From: Beroe ovata
Lineage: Eukaryota; Ctenophora; Nuda; Beroida; Beroidae
NCBI GenBank assembly: GCA_946803715.1
Contig: CAMPET010000009.1
Location: 524,836-588,835, forward strand
Direction: 5' to 3'
DNA length: 64,000 nt
Position numbers and translations under genes: made by a program. This document shows, piece after piece, positions 12,798-24,456 of the stretch; positions within the stretch are counted from its first letter, which is position 1, and each line of letters begins with the position of its first letter. Under the pieces are notes generated by a model. It saw nothing but the letters and a program-made list of their open reading frames with translations, had not been told where the DNA came from and made no database searches.

Positions 12798-13631
12798 GCT
12801 ACATTACTGAGGGAGAGAGAAAGGGATAGTCATAATTCATGAAAAAGGTCTTTTCATAGAGAGGTTTTGCATAATGTAAGAGCACACAGGCAATCACCAA
12901 AGATTCATTCTACCAAAATGTGTCATACCTCTTCAGATATCATAGAATTATGTCATGTATCATGAAGTCAATGAAATAAACAAATAAAGCATGATGGTAA
13001 TTAACCATCTCCATTCTCACTGAAGAGAAACATTCACAGCTGTAAGCTATTGAAAAGCGCCACATTTAAACTTAGGTGTCCAAAGAATCTAAAAGAAAGG
13101 TACAGTTACATTCGTAGGATTTAATTGAATAACCACAGTCCAACTGAGACGGGCCGTGAATGCGAAATGACACACAAGCATAGTAATATTGCCAATCGCC
13201 CCAACACTGTAAAACACAAACAATTTTTTAGAAATTACATAAATAAATAAAAAAATAGAAATAAATAAATAGAAATAATAATAGAAATAAATAAATAAAA
13301 TAATAGAAATAACGATTGAAATTACATTACAATGTTTTGCCAATATTGACAGTGTGTAGACATTGGCTTTGCATTGTATTTTTGCCTAAGCATTTCACAT
13401 TCCAGGTTTGCATTGCATATTCGGATCTTTGAGCGGGCGCTAGCCGCGGCGCGCGCGGGTGCCTCAATCAAGCAAAGGAATGCATAGGCGCCCCTTATAA
13501 TTGCGTGGCGCTTCCGTCTTTGCTTGTTTACGATAGGACGCGCGGTTGTCAGATTTTATCTGACCTCAGTTTCTCGCACGCGGCGCGCGCGCCTTCATCG
13601 AAGGCCGAAACTGTTTCGTGAATTTTTCGGT

Positions 13632-14551
13632 TGCATGAATTTTGATCGGTTGTAGGATAACTCCTTTTTTCAATCTGAGTCCTACTGTTACCACTTATGT
13701 TGTTTGATGTTTGCTCCATTTATTATTTTTTCATCTGCATGCATGGCAGATGTTGATTGATGTGGTGAGGGTTACAGCTTGTGATTGAGAATGATCTACA
13801 GATGTACAGTTTTATATTGTAGGACCCGCCAAATATCCATTGGTCCACATTTGCAGCTTGTGTCATATCAGAAACCATAAACCAATCATACATTATAATG
13901 TCACATGCATAACATTGATATTATCTTTTATGGGAGTANCCCCTACCCTTGCCAGGGATAAAATCCCGCCAGCAAGGGTAGGGTGAAATCCTACAAGGCT
14001 GTAATTTGTCGATCGATGATAGACCCTGTCGAGAATTTCGTCTGAGACTTATTCTCAGACGCTGACGCAAGCCGCTTCGCGGCTTGCATCAGCGGTCTAG
14101 CATCGCCAGACAAGCTGTAATTTACCCTCGCTGACATGGCCTTGAGCTAAACAAAATTCCTTACAGGGTCAATCATCTCATCGATCGACAAGAAAAACCG
14201 TGCAAATGCAGGACAAATAACAGCCGGCATTCTGCGGCATTATCACGTTGCATGAATTTTTGGTTGTAGGATAACTCCATTTTTAATCTGAGTCCTACTG
14301 TTACCACTTATGTTGTTTGATGTTTGCTCCATTTATAATTATTTCATCTGCATGCATGGCAGATGTTGATTGATGTGGTGAGGGTTACAGCTTGTGATTG
14401 AGAATGATCTACAGATGTACAGTTTTATATTGTAGGACCCGCCAAATATCCATTGGTCCACATTTGCAGCTTGTGTCATATCAGAAACCATAAACCAATC
14501 ATACATTATAATGTCACATGCATAACATTGATATTATCTTTTATGGGAGTA
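13632..14551. repeat. 300-bp direct duplication around a contig join
   Basis: 13632-13938 and 14252-14551 are almost identical. The first copy stops exactly at the single N at 13939. This looks like overlapping or allelic contig ends placed in series rather than a biological duplication. Confidence 0.8.
13940..14200. mobile_element. Foldback (MITE-like) element, copy 1
   Basis: Starts with a perfect-stem hairpin, CTACCCTTGC/GCAAGGGTAG (about 13942-13981). Then comes a segment bounded by the inverted pair TGTCGATCGATGATAGACCC (14007) and its degenerate reverse complement ending near 14192. Inside is a second stem, AAGCCGCTTCGCGGCTT. The same two modules recur at 42539-42905, so this is a dispersed family. 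No transposase is encoded. Confidence 0.75.
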
Positions 14552-14634
14552 TGAAATACTATGTAATTTGATTATGTTGTGTTGATGTGAAATATAAACT
14601 GTTCTGATTACTATGAGATATCTATATTAGGAAG

Positions 14635-16572
14635 ATGCAGCAAGCTGGTGTTTCAAGCCGAAAAAGTAAGAGGGTTGCAAAGCGCCAAGAAGATGAGATA
14701 TACTGGCTAATCCACAACTTTCCTCAAGGAATGGATTATAGTGACTTGTGTAATAGTTCAGGATCTAGATCAAATCTTATTTCAAAATCAGGGGAGCAAC
14801 ACGGACTTCCAATGCCAATTAGAAAGGTCCTGAGAGGTAATAATGCCAAGGTTGCAGCAAAGCTGCCAAGGATGTTAAGGTCAGGAAAGTCTATACCACA
14901 AAATGAACTTCATTCAAGTTCATCAAGTGAAGTTTCAGCAAATGCTGATATAGGTGAGCTCCATGAAGCCTTACTAGCAGACTCAATCAGCCCAACTGAG
15001 ATCAAAGAGTCTGATAACTTTATAGAGAAAAATGATCTTTCCAATACTATAACATTGAATCAAGATGCAGAGGATGAAAGCAAACAAGTTATTGAGAAAA
15101 ATGAATCAGAGGAAAAAAGAATTTTGTCCCTGGAAGAAAAAGAATTGGAGGAACAAGAAGAGCGAGTCGAGAGACTGAAGTTGCCTAAGTTTCAATCTGA
15201 GCCTACGAAAATTTGCACAAGGAGTGGTGCTTATTATGAGTTTTCATGGAAATCTCAAAAGAAACAGCAAGAGAAACAGTCTTCTGAAAGTCAAACTAAG
15301 ACATCACCCAATATTGTTACTAGGTCATCATTGAAGGGTAAATGGCATCCATGCAATCAAGCTAAGACTGTAGAAAAGTCAACCAAAGCTCTCTCTCCTA
15401 AACTAGAAATGCAGTCAAAAAATAGCCCATCAGCTGCTAAGAAGATCAGAAGTGAAAAAAGCATTAAGTCTGATATCAACAAGAGACTTCCCTCCCAGCC
15501 TGACAAAGCTTGTAAGAGAAAAAGACTATCTCTACTTCCACAGCAGAAGCAGCCAGAAGAAGAGGTAGCTTCGTGGCTTGAAGCACTAAATAGGAACGAC
15601 ACCCCCACATCTGATAAGAATACTCCTTGCTCAAGGTCGGAGTCTCCAGAAAGTCCACTAAGCTCTACATGCTCTGATGTCCCTTCATCAACGCGAGCTG
15701 GGAGAACTGCCAGTATGAATTGTAAAGCTGTCATATCGGCTCTCATTAAATCAGAACCATCTATGTCACGGAAATCATTGAATGACTCCCAGCCAGAGGT
15801 AAGTGGAAATCATGAGGACAAATGCTTGATTGACCTTAATCAGCCCAAAAGTTACTTCAAAGTTAAGGTTAGTTCTAATCTTAAACAGCAAGTGGAAGTT
15901 TTCAATAATGGAATATCCACTAAGGTTCCTTGTTCTGTAGATTCTCTAAAAAAGCATGAGCTGGCAGTTATTTCAAACGTGGAAAAGATAAGAGTAACAA
16001 CAAATGGTTGGTCTTGGTTGGGAAAATATATTTGGTACCACTCATTTTATCGCAATGCTGACAAGAAAGTGACAAGACTATACTTTGGAGCGATGGCAAG
16101 GGATGGTGTAGAACTCAGAGTTGGAGACAGTGTTGCGCTGCAGACAAGTGAGAAAGACAATATCAAGCCGTTTGTCGGCAAAATAATTGCTATGTGGCAA
16201 GATAACTTAGGTGAAATGATGGTTACCCTATGTTGGTTTTATCGCCCTTCAGACCTCGAAAATATCAAGTCCCCTTATGGTTGCCATGAGTTGTACCTCT
16301 CCAAACATACAGATGACAATAGTGTTGCCACCATTCAAGATAAGGTCCATGTATTGAGTTTCCCTGAGTATTGCCGGTACTATGCATCATTAGCTGAGCA
16401 GAAGTACAAGTCGCCCAGCGACAACTTGGTACCAAATACAGTCAAATGGAAGGGTCCTAAGAAACTGACGAATTCGTCCCATAATAACTGCATCTACTTT
16501 TGCAGGGGAGTCTATGATTTCAGACTGAAAAGAACTCTAAAGCAACAGCTTTACTATACTAAATACTTGTAG
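14635..16572 (+). CDS. BAHD1-like BAH-domain chromatin protein, 645 aa
   Basis: Single open exon. An in-frame TGA lies upstream, and a possible 3' splice site just before the ATG suggests a 5' UTR intron. Residues 1-460 are low-complexity, rich in Ser/Lys/Glu with basic patches, typical of a nuclear scaffold. A BAH domain spans about 465-595, with KYIWYHSFYRN, CWFYRPSD (533-540), ELYLSKHTDDNSVATI and the closing LSFPEYCRYYA. The C-terminus has CRGVYDFR (623-630), which also closes vertebrate BAHD1. BAHD1 BAH domains read H3K27me3 and recruit heterochromatin and deacetylase factors; the same role here is inferred from the family. The aromatic residues WFY of the cage region are present. BAHCC1-type proteins are the alternative but are far longer. 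Confidence 0.8.
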   Translation: MQQAGVSSRKSKRVAKRQEDEIYWLIHNFPQGMDYSDLCNSSGSRSNLISKSGEQHGLPMPIRKVLRGNNAKVAAKLPRMLRSGKSIPQNELHSSSSSEVSANADIGELHEALLADSISPTEIKESDNFIEKNDLSNTITLNQDAEDESKQVIEKNESEEKRILSLEEKELEEQEERVERLKLPKFQSEPTKICTRSGAYYEFSWKSQKKQQEKQSSESQTKTSPNIVTRSSLKGKWHPCNQAKTVEKSTKALSPKLEMQSKNSPSAAKKIRSEKSIKSDINKRLPSQPDKACKRKRLSLLPQQKQPEEEVASWLEALNRNDTPTSDKNTPCSRSESPESPLSSTCSDVPSSTRAGRTASMNCKAVISALIKSEPSMSRKSLNDSQPEVSGNHEDKCLIDLNQPKSYFKVKVSSNLKQQVEVFNNGISTKVPCSVDSLKKHELAVISNVEKIRVTTNGWSWLGKYIWYHSFYRNADKKVTRLYFGAMARDGVELRVGDSVALQTSEKDNIKPFVGKIIAMWQDNLGEMMVTLCWFYRPSDLENIKSPYGCHELYLSKHTDDNSVATIQDKVHVLSFPEYCRYYASLAEQKYKSPSDNLVPNTVKWKGPKKLTNSSHNNCIYFCRGVYDFRLKRTLKQQLYYTKYL

Positions 16573-17200
16573 GATAGTACTTAGATACTTGACTGGAGTG
16601 CTCTTGAGTTTGTAAGTACCTACCTACTTAGTACATATTTTTTCCATCTGGACCGTTCACTGGAGGTTTTACCGAGCATGATGTTTTGTGGATTGTCACG
16701 ATTGTATTTTTACTGCTCTGAACTCACGATATGACATTGACAGGTACTTGTCTTATATCCTTATCAATGTGTTAATTTGAATCGCTTTTAATTTTTATAC
16801 ATTTTCCTTCATTTAGACTATTTATTCGTGTCAAACTTATGATTTATCTAAGTATCTATGTCGTTGTATACTTGCATGTACCTATTCTTGAAATATTATA
16901 TTTTACCTAATCCCGCACAAAATACTAGGATGGTCAAAAAAGGTCGGATGATTACTCAGTACTTTGTTTGATGAATTACCAGCCATGAATTGTTGAGGGT
17001 GTAACGTGAGTAGATTGTGGAAGCAGTTTGATAAATTCGGTACCTATGGCTCGGTTTTGAGTTGCAAAAATGAATCAGTAAATGATATTTCTATGAATAC
17101 TCTTTCTTGAGTAGGAGTATAGGCGTGATTTGGCTTAGTCGCATGAAAGATCAATATTGGAGGCCACATTTCCTTACTTCAGGTTGATTACAGTTGAGTG
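16573..17200. other. Intergenic region between the BAHD1-like and PHM-like genes
   Basis: A/T-rich with short GTACCTA-type repeats (16610-16900). Probably the BAHD1-like 3' UTR followed by the PHM-like promoter. Nothing else was recognised. Confidence 0.5.
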
Positions 17201-20200
17201 ATGATGCTTCTACTTCTTTTGCTTCTATTTCAATCTACAAGCTCTAATGATGTTCTTGAAGTCAGGATGCCAGGTAGGTTGTACTCTGTACAGTTAGGAA
17301 GTTAGGTTTTCCATTTAAGAGATTAGGAAATATCATTATCACAGATTTAGCACCCATTCTTGCCCGAATGCAGGTGTTTCTATTCTACGCAATGACACCT
17401 ACTATCACCTACAATATGAGTTGAAGAGTGGTACAATATTTATCACCGGTTATCGGTCTGTGGTATCAGGGCATGTACAGAACATACAGTTGTACGGATG
17501 TAGCGGAAATGCCAGAGGTGAGCCGTGATGTTGATACCGATTTAGTCAACTTATGATCCCGAATCACTTGATAACTTATCCAGTAATACCTGAATCAGTC
17601 TGTGTAGAATTTCTGTAGTCCGATCAACGACACTTATGTCGAGCTATTTTGTGGTAGATGATAATTGATAGGTCTCTTATTGAGATCGAATGTGATTTGA
17701 ATGTCCAATTGCAATTCAGTTATTGCAATTGCCCAACACACGATGTTAATAATAAGTTATTATGATGTTAATGATAAGTTATTATTAATAACTGCAATTG
17801 ACTAATTGCAACTGACTTATTTGCACTTGGTCAGGTATCGATGTTTGGATAGGGGGAACGCCTTGTTCTGAGGACCAGGACCCTGAAATTCTGTGGTGCT
17901 GGCAGTCTCCCGGTGAACCAGAGTTTCGCATGCCTCACAACGTGTCCATGATAGCTGGGGATACAGGTATCAGATACCTGGTGGTTAAGATCCATTACAA
18001 GGTAAACGAAATAAGGTTATGTAAACGAGGTACCTGATGCACAAGGTGATATAGGTTCCTACTTGCATGAAATGAACTTGAACTTCTTTCGCCTTTTCGG
18101 AATTTCTATGCCTAACATTACAAAGTCATTAAATCTGCTCAATAATATAGGTGCTTTTGCACACACAGGTTACATTTACAATATTTTAGATCCTAATTCT
18201 ATTCGTCAGACTACAATGCCGCAAGGGCATCAAGACAGTTCAGGGATAGATATATTCTACTCATCTGAACAGACCAAATTCCAAGCTGGTACGATTGCAT
18301 TTAGTTGAATTTTATATTTTAAACCATGCAAATCCGTGTTAATCGAGCGAATTTTTCAAAATTTGTAAAATCTTCATATCAGAGTGTCTTAGATACAGAC
18401 TAAGCAATGATTGTGTTTTTGATAACTGCTGCTGTTGGTTTGCTCATTGCAAACACATGGCATGACTTCCCAATATTAACCAGGAATTTACCCACTGTAG
18501 TATTTACCCACTGTAATATTTACCAGGGATTAACCCACTGTAATATTTACCCACTGTAATATTTACCCGCTGTAATATTTACCAGGGATTTACCCACTGT
18601 TATATTTACCAGGGATTTACCTACTCGAAGCTGAACACGGCACATTTCCGCCCGGTAAGAGAGGCCTGCACATAGACTTGGAATGTAACTTTACCTCCTC
18701 ACGTCAGATGAGTGTGTTTGCGTTCAGGACTCACGCGCACAAGTTCGCTACCTTAGTAAGTCGTCAGTAAGTGGTTAGTAAGTCGTCAGGATAGTGTATT
18801 CATAGTTCATGGATTGGACGATTGAATAAGAGTCACATTATATAGTTACGATGGGAGATAGTAAATTATCTTTTGACTCTGTTTACAAATAAAAATGCGT
18901 CTTTTTAATTGCATTTTCATTTGTAAACAGAGTCAATAGAGAATTTACTAACTATCTCTCATCGATAATGTATTTATCCATCTTAGAGAGGGTAGATTCA
19001 ACTTATATCCGATTCATGGCAGCCATATCAAACCGATGTTTTTAATTTACCGTATATTGATTTTTATTTTTTATTTTTTATTTTTGCTTTATAAATGGTC
19101 TAAATGCCAATGAAATGACGTCATTATGTCCTCCAAAGCACGTTATCAAAGTCCCCCCTTTATTTCAGATATCAGGTTTCCGCGTCCGTAACGACACTTG
19201 GCTACACATCGGGTCACGTGACCCATCGCTTCCCGAGATGTTCCTTATGACTGATCACGTGATCACGATTTCAACCGGCGATAGAATTCACGCCAGGTAG
19301 GCCTAGGGGCCGGGCATTATCGCTCGGGGTGGAGGGGGGCCTTATTACACAGTATCTACTTAGCGCCAGTCTTATGCGAGTTCTATGATACAGGTCTAAT
19401 ACAGTTGTGCCAAACTCGCGTCTGACCTGGATAATACAGTAATACCTGCTTAAGACCAGAATAAGGCTGGCGCCAGCCCATAATGGAAAACGGTTGAATA
19501 TTGAGAGCCTCCCATTTTTTGTGAAAATTGCAACGCATACCTTGCTTGTTCACTAGCTGTCAGTGCTCCTTCATAAAACTGACTAAGTTTACTCTCTCGG
19601 TAGGTGTGAGTATGATACAAGGGGGACAAATGAAACTGTGGTGATTGGGAATACAAAGCAAGATGAGATGTGCAATTTGTATCTCATGTTCTACACGGGT
19701 AAGTGCAGTGACTATAGAAGTGTCAGTAAAAGTGTCAGTTTAAGTGTCAGTGTAATGTGCTAATAATAATATACCCTAAACAGTATACAGTAGGTATACA
19801 CTTTTTGTGTGGGATATATTTTGTTTAATGTAAGTACCTAGGTATTGTATACCTATGTACATTGTACATTGTACCTATTGTATACCTATGTATACAATCC
19901 ATATATATCATACACTCGGTCAATTGTCTGAACGTACTTTGAACATTGTACCTATTGTACTAACCACTACCTCAATTATTAAACTACCTATAGTATGACG
20001 TCACGGGTGACGTCACCCGTGATGTCACGACTAGTCGCAGTGATGTATGAGTGACGTGGTATTGTGTAACACGCCTATGACGTCACACGCACCTGCAATT
20101 GCCTTGACAGTATATTTATGTAAATTGAGGTCACGTTTTACATCACATATGTTCCATACATCCCAATTCGCTAGTCAGGGTAGATGTCTAATGTCTACTG

Positions 20201-21737
20201 TCTAATTTGACATGCTGAGTGTATGAATGATGGGCGATGGCGGGTGGCGCATTTTTTGGTAAAAATTTGTCTCCGAACTTGCTAGGTCACGTGATGGAAA
20301 TGGTTTGTCACGTGACTTATTAATAAAACACGTTACCAGGTGTTATAATAATTGAGATGGTTATTCACAGAGTACAAACCTATACCTACACGAGTATAAG
20401 GGTACACTGTGTTAATTATCATGTAATATGTAACGTAAAGATTTAAATAAGGAGCTGTACTTTCGTAACGATATTGAGCAACATTTGAAATAGTGCTAAT
20501 TACCCATAATCCGGCATAATCACACTCAAACACACTCAAACACACACAAGGATGCACACAAAGACACACACAACTATTGAGTGATTTACGTTATTATTAA
20601 CTTATTAACTCATTTTCGTGTACCTGCACCGTGTTTAATGTCTATCCACTTACACAACATGTATTATGTAAGTTTCAAAAATCGAGAAAAATGGGTCAAA
20701 GGGCAAGAAATTCATGCGAAACATCCCTGTTTACTCGAATATTTCTGAAGAATTTACTTGTTAAATTTCAATAACGCTCTCGTTGAAGTGAGATTAGATC
20801 ATACTTCGTTTCAGAATCAATATTGAGTGACGATGTGGATACGATATGTTCGCACACTGTTACCCTTTCTGATGAGGTAAGTGATGTCAGCATTATTCGT
20901 ATTATTGCGTGAATATTGTTCTCGATATTTTTATAGAGACTTAATCGACTCCATGAGATTGTAACAACCATAGTCAATCTACTCTTTGTCATGAATGACG
21001 TATTCGGCTCACTGAAATATGTGAAATATTGACCTCTTTCATTACAGTGCATAAAATCGTCATTTCGATCAACCTAACACATCTTTTTATGATGAAATCG
21101 CTGTGCCTTCAGACAGTATTAAATATACTATACAAACTCTTGGAAAATAATTTGTTAGCTCTCTTACTGTAATCAGAGGCTTCTAGGTATTTAACAGAAA
21201 CCTAAATCTCTTTATATCCAGCGGGCACCAGACCATTTTCTCACTACTCATGTAATAGCCGTGTTTTCTGAAGAGTTGGAAGTAGTTTGGAAAGAGTGAT
21301 ACAATAAAGTAGTAGTATAAGTAATAATAAAAATAAAGTAATAAAGTGATTAATGATAAATTAGATAATAATAATAATAATTAAATCCCCAGAAAGTGTC
21401 CTGGTACAGTGCAGTTTTCCGGAATGGGCGAAATATCACGATTCTAGCGGGAATCATACTGACTCTCCTGGTCTGCGTGCCTCTCATGCTCACACTGAAG
21501 AACTATTACTGTCCTCCCACGTCTAGGAGGTAGCTATGATATGCGAATTGGTTCAAATTGGTCTTTCTCCCTTCTACAATTTTAGCATACTGTGACTTAA
21601 TTAACTCCTAATTACTCCTAATTACTCCTAATAACTGTAGGAGTTACAAGAAATCGTATCATGACGGATTTCAAAAGCTGTTTGAAGAAGATGATGAAGA
21701 AGATGAGATCTTGTATAGGTCTCGGAGAGAGTATTAG
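17201..21737 (+). CDS. PHM-like membrane protein lacking one copper site, 10 exons, 374 aa
   Basis: Paralogue of the peptidylglycine alpha-hydroxylating monooxygenase (PHM) half of PAM. Exons: 17201-17273, 17374-17517, 17835-18001, 18210-18288, 18613-18755, 19169-19296, 19604-19698, 20815-20876, 21393-21529 and 21641-21737; all phases close. It begins with a signal peptide (MMLLLLLLLFQSTSS). The CuM ligands are kept: H195 and H197 (RTHAHKF) and M267 (QDEMCNLYLMFY). The third CuH histidine H126 (KIHYK) is kept, but the invariant HH pair is Q60-N61 (GHVQNIQLYGC). There is no lyase domain: a transmembrane helix (about 312-332) follows, then a tail with GFQKLF and an acidic run. Without the HH pair, normal two-copper hydroxylation is unlikely, so it may be a pseudoenzyme or use altered chemistry. 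It lies upstream of, and in the same direction as, the full PAM gene. Confidence 0.86.
18474..18625. repeat. Minisatellite that repeats a splice acceptor
   Basis: Degenerate tandem units of about 18 bp (TTTACCCACTGTAATA) lie directly before PHM-like exon 5. Several units contain TTTACCAGGGATTTACC, the same sequence as the true acceptor and the first bases of the exon at 18613, which creates multiple decoy AG sites. Confidence 0.8.
18850..18963. repeat. Long hairpin (MITE-like) in a PHM-like intron
   Basis: GATGGGAGATAG and TTGACTCTGTTTACAAAT on the left pair with ATTTGTAAACAGAGTCAA and CTATCTCTCATC on the right, around a short A/T loop. No coding capacity; a non-autonomous foldback element is likely. 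Confidence 0.8.
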
Positions 21738-22771
21738 AGACAATCGTTATTATAGAACATGCCGTACTTTGATTTTTAATTTTAATTACAAATTAATTAA
21801 ACATAGTTAAAGATTTAGTTATAAATCAGAATTTTGCAAGTGTGTCGAAGACATAAGTTTCACAAAGTGCTCGAACTGGGCGTAAAACATATAAAACACA
21901 GTTTATTGATTGGTCTTTGATAATAGTTTCATGGTTGGGAGCGATCGTTAGAACTGAACAGAGTGTAATCATGTCTCTCAATACCAAATGTCAAAAACAA
22001 TGTGTAGAACAACTGCTGTGACATGTCTTGCATCTGATATTTGCGACATGAATGAATATTCTTATTCAACCCGTTTGATCTGTCCATTTTGACATACATT
22101 CAGCGGTTTCATTAACTTCACTCTTTACTTCTTGCCTTTTCTGTTGACTTCTCATGAACTTTTACTTTCCTCTCATTAACTTATGAACTTTTGCTTACTT
22201 TTATGATAGAATGACTAATTATTTTATTTTAGAATAAGTTTTTATTTGTTAATTGTTATGATACATATATTTGTACATTCAGACTAAAGATATTTATAAA
22301 TGATTGCATGTGTTTTTAACCACATAGGTATTTCAGGGCTGTTTATGTGCAGTGCGATTGGTAGTGGTGTATTGAGCAATGACATAGAGGTTTAATCATT
22401 AATAACTCTCTCAATCTTACTTAACTATTTAATGATTACAATTAATCGACCCTCCGCAAACGCCAGCTACATCCCTATCTTTTTCATGCCACATTTTGGC
22501 ATCTCTCGTGAAATATTTACTTAGTAGGTATTTGAGCCTATATTTCTCTACGTACTTTCTAGCTTTACTTTTAGCTGTTTATGTGCAATGCGATTGGTAG
22601 AGGTGTAAGTAAGTAAAGAGTCAAGATATTGCTGAAGAATGTTATTAATTTAGCTTTCTGAAAATATTGTGTTTATCCTGATACTCTGTTATTGTAGGCT
22701 GTCCCAACTACCTATAAGTTCTATAGTAGTTGAACTACTTCGCTGTATGTTGCAGGTTGNTCTCACTCTCT

Positions 22772-22804
<33 letters not shown>

Positions 22805-24157
22805 ACACACGCTCACACAGAGGGCCTATTGTATAATGCTGGGTATGGTTATCTCCTATTTTGGGTATGAATTCGGCTACCCTAAGGCTTGTCTGACTCT
22901 AATCACAAAACTTCCTCAGAAAGTAGCTAAGCGTACTGTTGTAATATCGCATTATACCTCGCGTATAGTTGATGCAGAATATCGCTGGTCAAGTGATTCC
23001 ACTGTTCAATGGAAACTTGATATCTATTATCGTTATCAAAAGTGCCTACTGCTATTGACAACATAATATCACACTCTATAATAGCCGAACCACATGATAC
23101 TATATAATTATTGACTGACAGTTATTGGCTGAGTTGTATCAAGGTGTTACAATTAACTTGGTAATGAGTTAGTACCTATGTGAGTGTGATCTGTATGCAT
23201 TATAAAACTTCAATCAGATTGTCGAGGACTTCGGAATGATGCGATAAGGTGTTAATCTTAGGTGCAATTTTTGGTTTTTGCCCGAGTAAAGGACACACAT
23301 ATCAATCCCCACACCACTTGCTATACCTGCAAAACCTGTAATACCTCATAGCATATTGCTAGTCCACTTGGTATTATTTGATATGTTACTGTTGTGTTTG
23401 TTGTTTATTATACAGTTATACACATCAAATGGTGTGGTGTCAAGAGTGTATGATATATGGAATTGTGTACAATGATGGTAATATATGCTCACGCCTCATA
23501 GTTCACACTCATATATACCAGTCAGCACTGTATACCCATTTGTTGAAGGTGATCACTGGACAATAGATACAATGAATAATGAACAATGAACACCATGATT
23601 ATTCCTTGAGCTACTGCAATGATCGTATCTCGTAAATATGTACACAAACTTTTCAGGCTACACATTTTCTTTCTTTGTAATATTAGATTACTACCTCCCC
23701 CTCATTTTTGACGCCACATTTTGCTCAAGATTTGACTCACTGTCATAAAAATGACAGTTTGTCATAGGTATTCCTAGGATATAAGCTGTTTCAAGATGTT
23801 AACCAATCAACACGCTATTTATACATTCATTACGTCATCTCAGAGATGGAATAAGTTTCCTCAATGAAATGTTGATTGAAGTAGGTAGATGAATGGTTGC
23901 AAAGTGAAACAATACCATATACCTACAAACTTCTAAAGGAGATGAATTGTTGGAGAAGATTTGATTGGTTGGATTCAACGCACATTGTACATTAATTCAG
24001 ACCATTATACATCGTACATTGACCGAATTTGGGCTAAAATAGTATAATAAGGCTGTTTTGTGAGCCACAATTAACTAGATTGAGACTTTGAACCGCATTG
24101 ATAGCATGATAATGAGATGACATGAGATGTACCAACATGTAACCACCTCATGTATTC

Positions 24158-24192
<35 letters not shown>

Positions 24193-24456
24193 NNNNNNNN
24201 NNNNNNNNNNNNNNNNNNNNNNNNNNNNNNNNNNNNNNNNNNNNNNNNNNNNNNNNNNNNNNNNNNNNNNNNNNNNNNNNNNNNNNNNNTCTGTGTGTGT
24301 GTGTGTCTGTGTGTATTTGTGTGTGTGTGTGTGTGCGACTTCTTTTTCCCCTCACTCTCCAGTCTCCACTGACGCAATGACGCACTTCCCTATGAAATTT
24401 AGATAGTATTATGACCTGAGTGTGTATTATTAATGTGTCATAACTCATAGGGGGCA
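21738..24456. other. Gene-free region upstream of DUS3L
   Basis: A/T-rich DNA with no supported exon. It contains a CA tract at 22766-22815 following an N at 22760, and a TG satellite with a gap at 24161-24340. A motif of about 25 bp (CTGTTTATGTGCA..GCGATTGGTAG) occurs twice, near 22338 and 22574. Confidence 0.6.
24161..24340. repeat. TG microsatellite with assembly gap
   Basis: (TG)n flanks an N run at 24193-24289. It lies about 120 bp upstream of the DUS3L start codon. Confidence 0.95.

Larger units (their letters stand above)
12798..14634. other. Divergent intergenic region between CDK12/13 and the BAHD1-like gene
   Basis: Holds the 5' ends of two divergent genes, an A/T-rich tract (13225-13320), a CpG-rich patch (about 13430-13620) that may be promoter DNA, and a 300-bp near-duplicate pair flanking a foldback element and an N at 13939. 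No coding region was found. Confidence 0.6.
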
